Shown here in pieces: positions 26,925 to 35,498 of a stretch of 64,000 bases of DNA. Location: positions 1 through 64,000 of the forward strand of contig JAEDKN010000002.1 in the NCBI GenBank assembly GCA_016295795.1, in the 5' to 3' direction. Each line of letters starts with the position of its first letter. Within the stretch, counting starts at the first letter, position 1. Source of the stretch: Bacilli bacterium (GTDB lineage Bacteria; Bacillota_I; Bacilli_A; RF39; UBA660). Made by a program: the position numbers and the translations under genes. The notes under the pieces were generated by a model. The model was not told the DNA's origin. It saw only the letters and a program-made list of their open reading frames with translations, and made no database searches.

Positions 26925-27701
26925 ATGATTTATAATGGTATAGAGAACTTTAAAATATATTTTCCTGTTTCAACACAGAGTATAGAAGAAATAAAACTTA
27001 TAATGGATTCTAATAAATTCGATGGTCTTTGTTTGTCAGTAAATGCTTTAAATAATCAATTATTTATTCAAAAGCCAAATTGGTATAGATGGAATGAAGT
27101 TGCTGATTTAACATATAGTGTTGACAAAAGCAATCTGAATGATTTTTTAAAAAAGGTTAATAGTCTAAAGAAAAGATTTACAATAATACTTGCGATAGAA
27201 AATGTTTTTGACAAAGTAGATGATGATCTGTTGTTGCTATTTGATTTTTTAAATGATTCAGGAATCTTTAACTTTGATTATATTATAAATAACTGTTTTT
27301 ATAAAAGGGAAAATACTAATTCAAAAAAACTGCTTTATATTTTAAAAAGTTTTAGTCAAGTTGATATAGCTTATACAGAAAGTTGCAATTATGAGTTTAG
27401 AAGTATGAGAGAGTTTAAATATTCAATATTTAATTCTAATACTTATCTTTCGAATATGATATATGAGATAAATAATGATAAAAAGATAATTTTCCCTTGT
27501 ATAAATAGGCTGGATAGTATAAAGCTTAATAATTTGATTAATTCTGATTTTGAAAGCCAATTTGCTCTTTTAAAAAGGGTAACAAATTGGAGTGATCAAA
27601 GTATAGAAAATTATTTGAATTATCCATACAAATCTTATAAAAAAGCAGACATTTCGCTGATAAGCGAAAATCCGGAAAGTATCGTTTTGAAGAAAAGATA
27701 G
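26925..27701 (+). CDS. Hypothetical protein, possibly a degenerate GDPD-like barrel; C-terminus may be in the -1 frame
   Basis: The 258-residue product is not clearly assignable. A segment near the N-terminus (STQSIEEIKLIMDSNKFDG, then LCLSVN) recalls the ENT...A...GfDgiElDV start of glycerophosphodiester phosphodiesterase barrels, but the catalytic His and acidic residues are absent. Start ATG at 26925 is 8 bases after GGAGG. A TTG at 26910 is less likely because it overlaps that motif. The stop at 27699 is followed, in the -1 frame, by an open tail ending in a hydrophobic segment at 27797-27799 (see the separate entry). The gene leads the cluster with murL and murD2. Confidence 0.7.
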   Translation: MIYNGIENFKIYFPVSTQSIEEIKLIMDSNKFDGLCLSVNALNNQLFIQKPNWYRWNEVADLTYSVDKSNLNDFLKKVNSLKKRFTIILAIENVFDKVDDDLLLLFDFLNDSGIFNFDYIINNCFYKRENTNSKKLLYILKSFSQVDIAYTESCNYEFRSMREFKYSIFNSNTYLSNMIYEINNDKKIIFPCINRLDSIKLNNLINSDFESQFALLKRVTNWSDQSIENYLNYPYKSYKKADISLISENPESIVLKKR

Positions 27702-27799
27702 TTGGATTAGAAAAAAATACATATTATAAATATCAATTAATGATGTTGATTATAATTATTTCAATATCTTTTTATTTGATGTATAATATAACTATATAA
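27639..27799 (+). other. Candidate -1 frameshift region and alternative C-terminal membrane tail
   Basis: Six A residues and a G (27639-27645) are followed, after six bases, by a hairpin: TTTCGCT (27652-27658) with AGCGAAA (27663-27669) around GATA. The -1 frame is open from the slippery run to TAA at 27797-27799 and encodes a basic linker, then the hydrophobic LMMLIIIISISFYLM. The next gene's ribosome binding site follows at once. The in-frame phase of the A-run (AAA AAA GCA) is not the ideal A AAA AAG, so a simple frameshift mutation is also possible. Confidence 0.4.
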
Positions 27800-27810
27800 A
27801 GAGGTAAGGA

Positions 27811-28380
27811 GTGATTTTTATAAAACCGCTTGAAATATTGGATAGGGCTTGTTTTTTAACCATGAAGAAATCTTATGACGATTGTTTTAAAACTAATAAT
27901 ACTGTTTCAAATGATGAGAGTATGGAGTACGCAATAGATAATACTGCAAAGGCATTAGAAGAAGTTGTTTTACATAAAAACTATAATTATTTTTCAAGAA
28001 CTGAAAATGTAAGAGAAGATTTGATAAATTGTGGAACGAATAAAATAAAAGCAGAATTATTAAAAAATGTGGTTAAAACTTATTCATATTATAGAAAGAA
28101 TAAAATGCTTAACGAAGATTATTTAAATTATGATTTTAGCAAGGCACTATCATATGAAGAAACGATTTCGGTTGTCTACTTAAATATGGTAAAGTATGGA
28201 ATAGGCAAGATTCAATCTGTGTTAAATGATGAGACTGTTGTAAAAAATTTAGCGAAGTCATTTGTGATAGAGAGAATAAAATATGATAGGAAGTTAGAAT
28301 TGGAAGACTCTTTAGATGATGCTGGAAAGTTTTTAATTAATGCTATAGAAAGTTATTATTTGAAGACGAGGGAGGTTTAA
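27811..28380 (+). CDS. Hypothetical helical protein
   Basis: The 189-residue product is soluble, mostly helical and has no recognised motif. It starts with GTG at 27811 after GAGGTAAGGA. An internal ATG at 27861 is less well supported by an upstream Shine-Dalgarno. Its stop is one base from the murL start, so it is tightly coupled to murL and murD2 and may share their pathway (inference). Several Tyr/Lys-rich helices (KTYSYYRKNKMLNEDYLNYDFSK) are seen. Confidence 0.65.
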   Translation: MIFIKPLEILDRACFLTMKKSYDDCFKTNNTVSNDESMEYAIDNTAKALEEVVLHKNYNYFSRTENVREDLINCGTNKIKAELLKNVVKTYSYYRKNKMLNEDYLNYDFSKALSYEETISVVYLNMVKYGIGKIQSVLNDETVVKNLAKSFVIERIKYDRKLELEDSLDDAGKFLINAIESYYLKTREV

Positions 28381-28381
28381 T

Positions 28382-29728
28382 ATGATAAGTTTAAGAGAAA
28401 AATATTCAACGTTTGTATTTAAAAAATTTACTGTTATAGAGGATGAAAAAAGAATAAATATTAAATATGAATATGCAATTTCTGAGTATGTTTTTACACC
28501 TATGGTTTCAATTGAAAAAAGCAATATAACAAACGAGCATATTAATAAAGATTTTTTAAATTACTTGTTCTTTAATTTTGGAATTATTAATGCTATAAAT
28601 TATTATAAATTAACATGTGCAAAGAAATTTGTTATAGAATGTGGATATCTTAATGATGATCAAAAATCTTTTTTTAAGAAATTATTTTATAATGGATTGG
28701 GTGAATTATTATATAAAAATAATCTGAATATTCCGTATGAAGAATTTGTTGAAATAATAACAACTAATAAAATGTATAACTTTGATATTAAGGACGAATT
28801 TAGTGGGAATTTAATTCCTGTTGGTGGAGGAAAAGATTCTATTGTTACACTCGAGTTATTAAAGTCTGAAAAACAGAAAAACAAGTGTTTTTTATATAAA
28901 AGAAATATTTATCCTGACGACTTAGCAAGTTTAAATACAATTTATACTGCTGGCTATACTAAAGATGATATTTTGTCTTTTAATGTAACTTTGGATCCAC
29001 TTATGTTAGATTTAAATAAAGAAGGCTTTTATAATGGACATGTTCCCTTTTCTTCTTGTTTAGCATTTGCTGCATATATAATGGCATATCTAAACAATAA
29101 AAAATATATTGTTTTATCAAATGAGGCTAGTGCAAATGAAGGAAATGTTAAAGATACCAATATAAATCATCAATATTCAAAAAGTTTTGAGTTTGAAAAA
29201 GATTTTAGAAATTATACTTTTAAGTATTTTACTCCATATATAGAGTACTTTAGTTTACTTAGATGCTGGAACGAATTTCAAATTATAAAAAGATTTTTGA
29301 AAGAACCAAAATATTTAGATGTGTTTAGGAGCTGTAATCTTGGAAGTAAAACAAATACTTGGTGCGGAGATTGTTCAAAATGTTTGTATGTTTTTATAAT
29401 GTTATATCCGTTTGTAGATAGAGAAAAATTGATTCAAATATTTCATCATGATATGCTAGATGATGAAAAATATAAAGACACATTATTAGCTCTTATAAGT
29501 CAAGATTTTGATAAACCATTTGAATGCGTAGGAACAAAAGAAGAAATAGATTATGCTTTAAAATTATCTATAGAGAAATATTCTGAGTTGCCCTTGTTAC
29601 TAAAATATTATAAAGAAAATTTCTATGATTCAAGCAAGCAATATGATGTTGATAATTACTTTAACAACAACAACTTTATAAATGATAAATTTCTAAAAAT
29701 GATGGGATATGATAAAGATGAAAGATAA
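28382..29728 (+). CDS. murL: MurL-like UDP-MurNAc-L-Ala-L-Glu epimerase
   Basis: MurL proteins convert the terminal L-Glu of UDP-MurNAc-L-Ala-L-Glu to D-Glu and work with MurD2, as shown in Xanthomonas. The 448-residue product has the length and the PP-loop-like motif LIPVGGGKDSIVTLELL near residue 145. It also has conserved features such as NGHVPFSSCLAFAAYIMAYL, SNEASANEGN, and a Cys-rich segment NTWCGDCSKCLYVFIMLYPF that may bind metal. The adjacent, overlapping gene encodes a MurD-type ligase, which strongly supports the assignment. The start ATG at 28382 follows GGGAGG. Assignment rests on memory of the family, not a search. Confidence 0.72.
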   Translation: MISLREKYSTFVFKKFTVIEDEKRINIKYEYAISEYVFTPMVSIEKSNITNEHINKDFLNYLFFNFGIINAINYYKLTCAKKFVIECGYLNDDQKSFFKKLFYNGLGELLYKNNLNIPYEEFVEIITTNKMYNFDIKDEFSGNLIPVGGGKDSIVTLELLKSEKQKNKCFLYKRNIYPDDLASLNTIYTAGYTKDDILSFNVTLDPLMLDLNKEGFYNGHVPFSSCLAFAAYIMAYLNNKKYIVLSNEASANEGNVKDTNINHQYSKSFEFEKDFRNYTFKYFTPYIEYFSLLRCWNEFQIIKRFLKEPKYLDVFRSCNLGSKTNTWCGDCSKCLYVFIMLYPFVDREKLIQIFHHDMLDDEKYKDTLLALISQDFDKPFECVGTKEEIDYALKLSIEKYSELPLLLKYYKENFYDSSKQYDVDNYFNNNNFINDKFLKMMGYDKDER

Positions 29729-31028
29729 AATTATTAAATTTTTGACTGGTAAAAAAATATTGATATTAGGATTTGGCCGAGAGGGGAAATCTGCATATAA
29801 ATTTATAAAAGAAAACAATATAAAATATTCTTCACTTGGAATAGCTGATAAAAACGAAATAACTATAGACGAAAATATAAAATTGCATATAGGAGAGGAT
29901 TATTTAAATTCGACAAAAGAATATGATTTGGTAATAAAATCGCCAGGAATAATAATAAAAGATTATATAGATGACATAGAAAAAGAAAAAATAACTTCGT
30001 TGACTGACATATTCTTAATGTTTTGTGAAAATAAGATAGTTGGAATAACGGGAACTAAAGGTAAAAGCACTACTTCTTCGCTTATATATCATATTTTGAA
30101 GGATAATAATTATGATGCTCTTTTAATTGGAAATATTGGGGTTCCTTGTTTTGATGTTATAGATAAAATTAACAAGGATACTATATTAGTTTATGAGCTT
30201 TCGTGTCATCAATTGGAATATGTTAAGGCAAGTCCTAGTATTTCTGTATTATTAAATATATATGAAGAACATTTAGACCATTATAATGGTATTGAATCTT
30301 ATGTACAGTGTAAGAAAAACATATATAAATATCAAAATAATGATGATTATCTTATATATGGAGATATTTGGAAATATATAACAAAAGAAGAAATAGAATC
30401 TGTGAAATCTAATAAAATATGTATAGATGATAATCCATTAAATATCGACTATTCTAAAATTGAGACTTCCCTTATAGGGGATCATAATAAAAAAAATATA
30501 ATTACGGCTATTATAGTTACAAATATTTTAGGAGTTAATGTAAATGAAGCGTTAAGATCTGTCAAAAGTTTTAAAGGGTTGGAGCATCGATTAGAATATG
30601 TTGGGGAGTATAATAATATAAAATTTTATAACGATTCTATCGCAACGGCTCAAGAGGCAGTGATAAATGCAGTAAAGAGTTTGAAAAATGTAGACACCAT
30701 TATATTGGGTGGAATGGATAGAGGTATTGATTATACTTTGCTGGTTAAATTTTTATCAACAAGTTCTGTTGAAAACATAATTTTGTTGCCAAATACGAAT
30801 ATAAGAATTCAAAATTTATTTAGAAACTATACAACAAATAAACACATTTTGAGTGTAAATAATATGGAAGAGGCAGTAAAAATGTCGTATGAGGTCACAA
30901 AAGATAACAAAATATGTCTATTGTCACCTGCTGCTGCTAGTTATGGATTTTATCTTAACTTTGAAAAAAGAGGAGAACATTTTAAACAATTAGTAAGAGA
31001 TTATGGAAATAATAATGGAAAAAAATAA
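29718..31028 (+). CDS. murD2: MurD-type Mur ligase, probably MurD2 (L-glutamate-adding)
   Basis: Mur ligases add amino acids to UDP-MurNAc peptides with ATP. The product of about 436 residues has an N-terminal Rossmann motif (KKILILGFGREGKSA), the ATP-binding GITGTKGKSTTSSLI, ELSCHQLEYV, EEHLDHYNG, and the C-terminal GLEHRLEYVGE, FYNDSIATAQEAV and LLSPAAASYGFYLNFEKRGEHF, all MurD-like. The NDSIAT has Ile where standard MurD has Lys (NDSKAT). Together with murL directly upstream, this suggests the L-Glu-adding MurD2 type. The start is taken as ATG 29718, overlapping murL by 11 bases; ATG 29709 is an alternative. Confidence 0.8.
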   Translation: MKDKIIKFLTGKKILILGFGREGKSAYKFIKENNIKYSSLGIADKNEITIDENIKLHIGEDYLNSTKEYDLVIKSPGIIIKDYIDDIEKEKITSLTDIFLMFCENKIVGITGTKGKSTTSSLIYHILKDNNYDALLIGNIGVPCFDVIDKINKDTILVYELSCHQLEYVKASPSISVLLNIYEEHLDHYNGIESYVQCKKNIYKYQNNDDYLIYGDIWKYITKEEIESVKSNKICIDDNPLNIDYSKIETSLIGDHNKKNIITAIIVTNILGVNVNEALRSVKSFKGLEHRLEYVGEYNNIKFYNDSIATAQEAVINAVKSLKNVDTIILGGMDRGIDYTLLVKFLSTSSVENIILLPNTNIRIQNLFRNYTTNKHILSVNNMEEAVKMSYEVTKDNKICLLSPAAASYGFYLNFEKRGEHFKQLVRDYGNNNGKK

Positions 31029-31068
31029 AAAGATATGATATTATAGAAAAAGAATAGAGGGAATAATT

Positions 31069-31242
31069 ATGATAGAATTCTTTAGGGATACCTTGTCAGG
31101 GGTATATTACTATATATATGTTGTGATTAATTTAATATTTATTTTTGCTTTAATTGGATATATTGGCGAAAAAAAAGAAAAAGGGCTTTCTAAAACAGAA
31201 ATAGATAAGGATGCACAACAGAATATTGTTAACAATGAATAA
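31069..31242 (+). CDS. Small single-pass membrane protein, 57 aa
   Basis: A 57-codon frame starts at ATG 31069 after AGAGGGA and ends before cdaA. It encodes a short head, one helix (YYYIYVVINLIFIFALIGYIG) and a charged tail (EKKEKGLSKTEIDKDAQQ). It sits in the 250-base gap between murD2 and cdaA in the same direction. No family was recognised. The good ribosome binding site and the typical membrane-protein composition support a real gene. Confidence 0.65.
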   Translation: MIEFFRDTLSGVYYYIYVVINLIFIFALIGYIGEKKEKGLSKTEIDKDAQQNIVNNE

Positions 31243-31281
31243 TTATTAATCTATAATTTTATTATAAAATGGAGGAAGAAT

Positions 31282-32100
31282 ATGAGCATAACTTTAGAAA
31301 GTGTAATCTCAATAATTAATAAAACAGTAGACATTTTACTGGTATGGTTAGTTTTTTATTACATATTAAAAAGTATTAAAAACAGTGTAAAGTTGACATT
31401 GATTTTTAAAGGTGTAATTATAATAATAATATTAAAAATAGTAAGTGATGTTTTTAATTTTGTAACTATGGGTGTGCTGTTAGAATATATAATTATGTGG
31501 GGGCCATTGGCATTAATAATAGTATTTCAACCAGAAATTAGGACAGTATTAGAACAACTAGGAAGAAGCCAATTGTTAGGAAGGCATAAGGTTTTGACTG
31601 TAGATGAACGAGAGAGATTAGTATATGAGATAATTCAATCTATGGAATATCTAAGGAAAATGAAGATTGGGGCTTTAATAGTTATAGAACGAGATGTTAG
31701 TCTACGGGATTATATTGAGAAGGCCAAGAAGATTTATGGTGATATTTCAAGTGAGTTGTTAATATCGTTATTTTTCCCTAATAATCCATTGCATGATGGC
31801 GGGGTTATTATTCAAGGAGACAAGATAAGCTGTGCTGGCGCTGTTTTCCCTACAAGTAATAATCCTAAGACGAATAAACATTTAGGAACTAGGCATAGAG
31901 CTGCATTGGGTATTGCAGAGGAAACTGATTGTATAGCATTAGTTGTATCGGAAGAAACAGGAAGATTATCAATAGCGGTAAAAGGAGAACTTTTCTATAA
32001 TCTTACTATAGATGATATTAGGATGATGCTTATAGACGAACTTAGACCAAAACAAGATATTGATGAAGAAGAGGAAGAAATATATGAAGAAAACAAATAA
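31282..32100 (+). CDS. cdaA: Diadenylate cyclase CdaA
   Basis: CdaA makes c-di-AMP from two ATP at the membrane. The 272-residue product has about three N-terminal membrane helices and a DAC domain. The domain contains the conserved FQPEIRTVLEQLGR, the active-site motif LHDGGVII (DGA in most homologues) and GTRHRAALGIAEETDCIALVVSEETG, with the RHR motif. The Ala-to-Gly change in DGA is noted separately. cdaR overlaps its 3' end by 17 bases, the usual cdaA-cdaR pair; glmM is not next to it. Confidence 0.92.
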   Translation: MSITLESVISIINKTVDILLVWLVFYYILKSIKNSVKLTLIFKGVIIIIILKIVSDVFNFVTMGVLLEYIIMWGPLALIIVFQPEIRTVLEQLGRSQLLGRHKVLTVDERERLVYEIIQSMEYLRKMKIGALIVIERDVSLRDYIEKAKKIYGDISSELLISLFFPNNPLHDGGVIIQGDKISCAGAVFPTSNNPKTNKHLGTRHRAALGIAEETDCIALVVSEETGRLSIAVKGELFYNLTIDDIRMMLIDELRPKQDIDEEEEEIYEENK

Positions 32101-33436
32101 GAATAAAAAAAATATATTTAAAACTTTAATAGATTTGTTTGATCGTTATATAATAACTCCTATAACCAAATTCATAATGAGTTTTGGTGATATGTTAAAA
32201 AACAACAAAAAAGGATTAGAAAAAGTTTTAATGAATAAACAAGCTTTATTAATTATATCCTTGGTTGCAGCTTTTGCGGTATTTTATACTGTAGATCAAA
32301 AAACTACAACTTTAGTAGATAATTCCGCTGAGGTACTATATGGGCAACCAGTAAAAGCTATTTATAACGAAGAATTATATGTGGTAGAAGGTGTTCCAAA
32401 AACTGCTGATGTGACATTGATAGGTAGAAGATGGGATGTTTATCTAGCTAAACAATATCCTGCAGATGAAATAATTCTTGACTTGCAGGACTTGAAACCA
32501 GGAACACATCGAGTAACAACAAAATACAAACAACTTGTATCATCGGTAGAGTATAAACTTGATCCTTCTGTAGTTACCGTTGTTGTTTATGAAAAAATGT
32601 CTGCAAATAGGGAATTAACATATGATATTATCCATAAAGATAATTTAGATACAAAATTAAATATAGAATCAGTGACTTTAAGCAGGGATACGGTAATAAT
32701 AAAGGGTGCTGAATATAAACTTGAAAAGGTTGCGTCTGTTAAAGCTTTAATAGACGTTGATAATTTAAATAATCCAAAAGTAGGGAGTATAACGTTAAAA
32801 GATGTTCCTTTAGTTGCCTATGACCAACAAGGAAATGTATTGGATGTTGAAATTGTTCCTGAAAAGGTAGAAGCAACTATAAAAATTAGTTCTCCTAGTA
32901 AAACAGTACCGATAAAAATCGAAACTAAGGGAGAATTAGATAATAAGGCAATTAAATCTTTAACTTCTAATGTTTCTAGTGTAACTGTTTATGGTGCTGA
33001 TCAAGCGCTAGAAGATGTTGAATATGTAACTGCAGAAATAGATATTGAAGGAATTAAAGCAAATAAAAAATATAATGTTAACTTAAAGAAACCTGCTGGG
33101 GTTAGAGAAATGAGCGTCAATAAAGTGACTATAAATATGGTTGTAGACGATATTGCAACTAAGGAAATAACCGGAGTTCGAATTAATTCATTAAATTTAG
33201 CTTCCGGATTAAAAGTTCAAGCTCTGAGCAAAGAAGATAGTAGTATAAGTGTGGTACTAAGTGGTAGTGAATCGGTAATAAAAAATATAGATGTATCTAA
33301 GATAAATGCATATATTGACTTATCTGATTTGTCGGTGGGAGAACACGAGGTTGAAATAAAGGTATCTGGTAGTGACGATAGAGTTTCTTATACTTCAAAA
33401 ATTAAAAAGGTAAAGATTAGAATAAGTGCAGAATAA
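32084..33436 (+). CDS. cdaR: YbbR-domain regulator CdaR
   Basis: CdaR modulates CdaA from outside the membrane. The 450-residue product has a basic cytoplasmic N-terminus, one membrane helix (KQALLIISLVAAFAVFYTV) and several repeated beta-rich YbbR domains (pattern LNIESVTLSRDTVIIKG, VPLVAYDQQGNVLDVEIVPEKVEATI). The start is taken as ATG 32084, behind GAGGAAG. In-frame ATGs at 32060 and 32063 are further upstream, inside cdaA. It is followed by a terminator. Confidence 0.88.
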   Translation: MKKTNKNKKNIFKTLIDLFDRYIITPITKFIMSFGDMLKNNKKGLEKVLMNKQALLIISLVAAFAVFYTVDQKTTTLVDNSAEVLYGQPVKAIYNEELYVVEGVPKTADVTLIGRRWDVYLAKQYPADEIILDLQDLKPGTHRVTTKYKQLVSSVEYKLDPSVVTVVVYEKMSANRELTYDIIHKDNLDTKLNIESVTLSRDTVIIKGAEYKLEKVASVKALIDVDNLNNPKVGSITLKDVPLVAYDQQGNVLDVEIVPEKVEATIKISSPSKTVPIKIETKGELDNKAIKSLTSNVSSVTVYGADQALEDVEYVTAEIDIEGIKANKKYNVNLKKPAGVREMSVNKVTINMVVDDIATKEITGVRINSLNLASGLKVQALSKEDSSISVVLSGSESVIKNIDVSKINAYIDLSDLSVGEHEVEIKVSGSDDRVSYTSKIKKVKIRISAE

Positions 33437-33440
33437 AGAA

Positions 33441-33471
33441 AAAGCTAAGCAAAAATTTGCTTAGCCTTTTT
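33441..33471. terminator. Terminator between cdaR and the DUF378 gene
   Basis: GCTAAGCAAA (33444-33453) pairs with TTTGCTTAGC (33456-33465), with A-runs upstream and T residues downstream, so it can work in both directions. Confidence 0.7.
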
Positions 33472-33476
33472 ACTAT

Positions 33477-33668
33477 CTAATCCTCAAAAAACAAACCAAT
33501 ATTAATTATACCTGCGATAGCAATAATAGAATATATTATTCTTGATATAATACTATTTGTATCTCCGAATAATGCAGTAACTAAATTGAAATCAAAAAAA
33601 CCAATTAGACCCCAATTTAAAGCTCCGATTATTGTTAATACTAAAGCTATTCTTTGAAGTGTTTTCAT
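33477..33668 (-). CDS. DUF378 family membrane protein
   Basis: The 63-residue product has two membrane helices and the DUF378 (YuzA-like) signature: LVLTIIGALNWGLIGFFDFNLVTALFG followed by ISRIIYSIIAIAGIINIG. The family is common in Bacillota and its function is unknown. AGGAGG precedes the start on the minus strand. It is a single-gene unit converging on cdaR. Confidence 0.88.
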   Translation of the reverse strand: MKTLQRIALVLTIIGALNWGLIGFFDFNLVTALFGDTNSIISRIIYSIIAIAGIINIGLFFED

Positions 33669-33786
33669 TATAATTCCTCCTTTTATTTAATTCACTATTA
33701 TAATAAACAAATATTCTGATTTTATTCGGGAATAATAAAAAAAGATAACCATATAATTAATTGAAAACAAATATATGGGGTGAAAT

Positions 33787-34911
33787 ATGAAAAATAAAAT
33801 TTTCTTTTTAGCTATTTTTTTCTTTTTATTGATATTGGTGGGATGTGGAAAATATGGAGAGGATGATATAATAAACGATTTAAAGAAGAAAGTAGAAAAA
33901 GCTGACAGTTATAGAATTGTTGGTGTGTTAGAAATAACCAATAATGATGATACATATCAATATGATGTCGATGCAAGTTATAAGGAAAAAGAGAATTATC
34001 GTGTAAGTTTAACTAATAAAGCAAATAATCATGAACAAATAATCTTAAAAAATGAAGAAGGAGTATATGTTATTACACCTTCCCTAAACAAAAGCTTTAA
34101 ATTTCAAAGCGATTGGCCAAAAAACAATTCTCAAATATATCTTTTAAGTTCGCTACTAGAAGATATTACAAACGATAAAGATAGGACTTTTGAAGAAATA
34201 AATGGGCAATATATATTTACTACTAAAGTAAATTATCCGAATAATGCTCAACTTGTCAAGCAAAAAATAACACTAGATAAAGATCTAAACATTAAAACAG
34301 TTGAAGTTCTCAATTCCAATGATATACCACAAATGATCATGACATTTAATAGTATAGACTGGAATTCTGATTTTAATGATGACTATTTTGATTTGAATAG
34401 TATAGTTGATAAGATTGAATTGAATAATGAAGGAACAAAAAATAACGAAGCGACTGAAAATAATGAAACAGAAACTAATAAAAAGGAAACAAATGATACT
34501 GGAGAAAACAACACCACTGATGCAGAAAAAAAGGAAGGAAATGGAACTACATCAACTGAGCAATCAAGTGTTATAGATGATATCATATATCCATTATATA
34601 TACCTACAGGCACATCATTAACAGAACAGGAAAAGGTATCAAAAACTGATGGAGAAAGAATTATATTAACGTTTGATGGTGAAAAACCATTCTTGCTAGT
34701 AGAGGAAACAAGTAGCATAGATGAGGAATTTAGTATAATTCCAACATTTGGAGAGCCATATATGTTAACAGATACCATAGGAGCTCTTACAGAAAATTCT
34801 ATAACGTGGTCGAGCAATGGAATAGATTACTATATTGTGTCAGATGCGATGAGTCAACTTGAATTAATAGAAATAGCAAGTTCAATAAGTGCTATTCCTA
34901 CTATGAAATAA
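33787..34911 (+). CDS. Lipoprotein with LolA-like and DUF4367-like domains
   Basis: The 374-residue product has a clear lipoprotein signal (FFFLLILVGCGKYG). The N-terminal half is beta-rich and resembles LolA-like lipoproteins such as B. subtilis YdcC (YDVDASYKEKENYRVSL, GVYVITPSLNKSFKFQSDWP). A low-complexity Asn/Glu/Thr linker follows, and then a C-terminal domain (YIPTGTSL, RIILTFDGEKPFLLVEE) like DUF4367. GGGGTGAAA precedes the ATG. The stop lies in the terminator stem. Role at the cell surface is inferred. Confidence 0.75.
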   Translation: MKNKIFFLAIFFFLLILVGCGKYGEDDIINDLKKKVEKADSYRIVGVLEITNNDDTYQYDVDASYKEKENYRVSLTNKANNHEQIILKNEEGVYVITPSLNKSFKFQSDWPKNNSQIYLLSSLLEDITNDKDRTFEEINGQYIFTTKVNYPNNAQLVKQKITLDKDLNIKTVEVLNSNDIPQMIMTFNSIDWNSDFNDDYFDLNSIVDKIELNNEGTKNNEATENNETETNKKETNDTGENNTTDAEKKEGNGTTSTEQSSVIDDIIYPLYIPTGTSLTEQEKVSKTDGERIILTFDGEKPFLLVEETSSIDEEFSIIPTFGEPYMLTDTIGALTENSITWSSNGIDYYIVSDAMSQLELIEIASSISAIPTMK

Positions 34912-34929
34912 ACACTTTTGTGTTTATTT
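34906..34929 (+). terminator. Terminator of the 33787 lipoprotein gene
   Basis: AAATAAACAC (34906-34915) pairs with GTGTTTATTT (34920-34929) around TTTT, followed by more T residues. The stop codon is in the stem. Confidence 0.75.
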
Positions 34930-34969
34930 TTGTTTATATTTGTGTTAAAATTGTTCTTAGGTGATTATA

Positions 34970-35488
34970 ATGAAGAATAAGAAAAGCAAAAAAGTAATCG
35001 ATAGAAATTTTAAGGGAGAAGATAAAGAAGTTTCAAAGGCCATAAAAATAGTTATTGGAGTTTTGGTAGCGTTTGCTTTAATATATTTATTGGTTGCATT
35101 ATTTACTGGAGAAATAAATTTAAAAAAGGAAAAAGATTCAGAGCCTGATATTCAATATGTTGAAATTCTTGCTGAGAGAACTTTTAAGCAAAAAGATAGT
35201 GATTATTTTGTTTTGTATTATGATTTTGAGAACGAAGCTACTGCTGGTTTGTTTGACACTATTTTTGAAAGTTTAAAAGAGACTGCATCCGCATATAAGG
35301 TCGATTTAAGCAAAAAATTTAATGCAAATTATTTAGTAGAAGATAGCAAGAGTGTAGATACAACACCTGAAAATTTGGAAGAACTTAAAGTGAAAAATCC
35401 TACTTTGATTAGGATAAAAGATGGGAAGGTTGACAAATTTGTAAATGGAGTTGAAAACATTAAAAATTATTCATTAAAATTAAAATAA
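34970..35488 (+). CDS. Membrane-anchored thioredoxin-like protein without CxxC
   Basis: The 172-residue product has a basic N-terminus, one helix (AIKIVIGVLVAFALIYLLVALF) and an extracytoplasmic domain. In that domain YFVLYYDFENEATAGLFDTIFESLKETA and NPTLIRIKDGKVDKFVNG resemble a thioredoxin fold, but no CxxC is present. It may be a structural or binding variant. The start is ATG 34970 after AGGTGAT. The S41 peptidase gene follows after 10 bases. Confidence 0.6.
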   Translation: MKNKKSKKVIDRNFKGEDKEVSKAIKIVIGVLVAFALIYLLVALFTGEINLKKEKDSEPDIQYVEILAERTFKQKDSDYFVLYYDFENEATAGLFDTIFESLKETASAYKVDLSKKFNANYLVEDSKSVDTTPENLEELKVKNPTLIRIKDGKVDKFVNGVENIKNYSLKLK

Positions 35489-35498
35489 GAGGTGCCAG

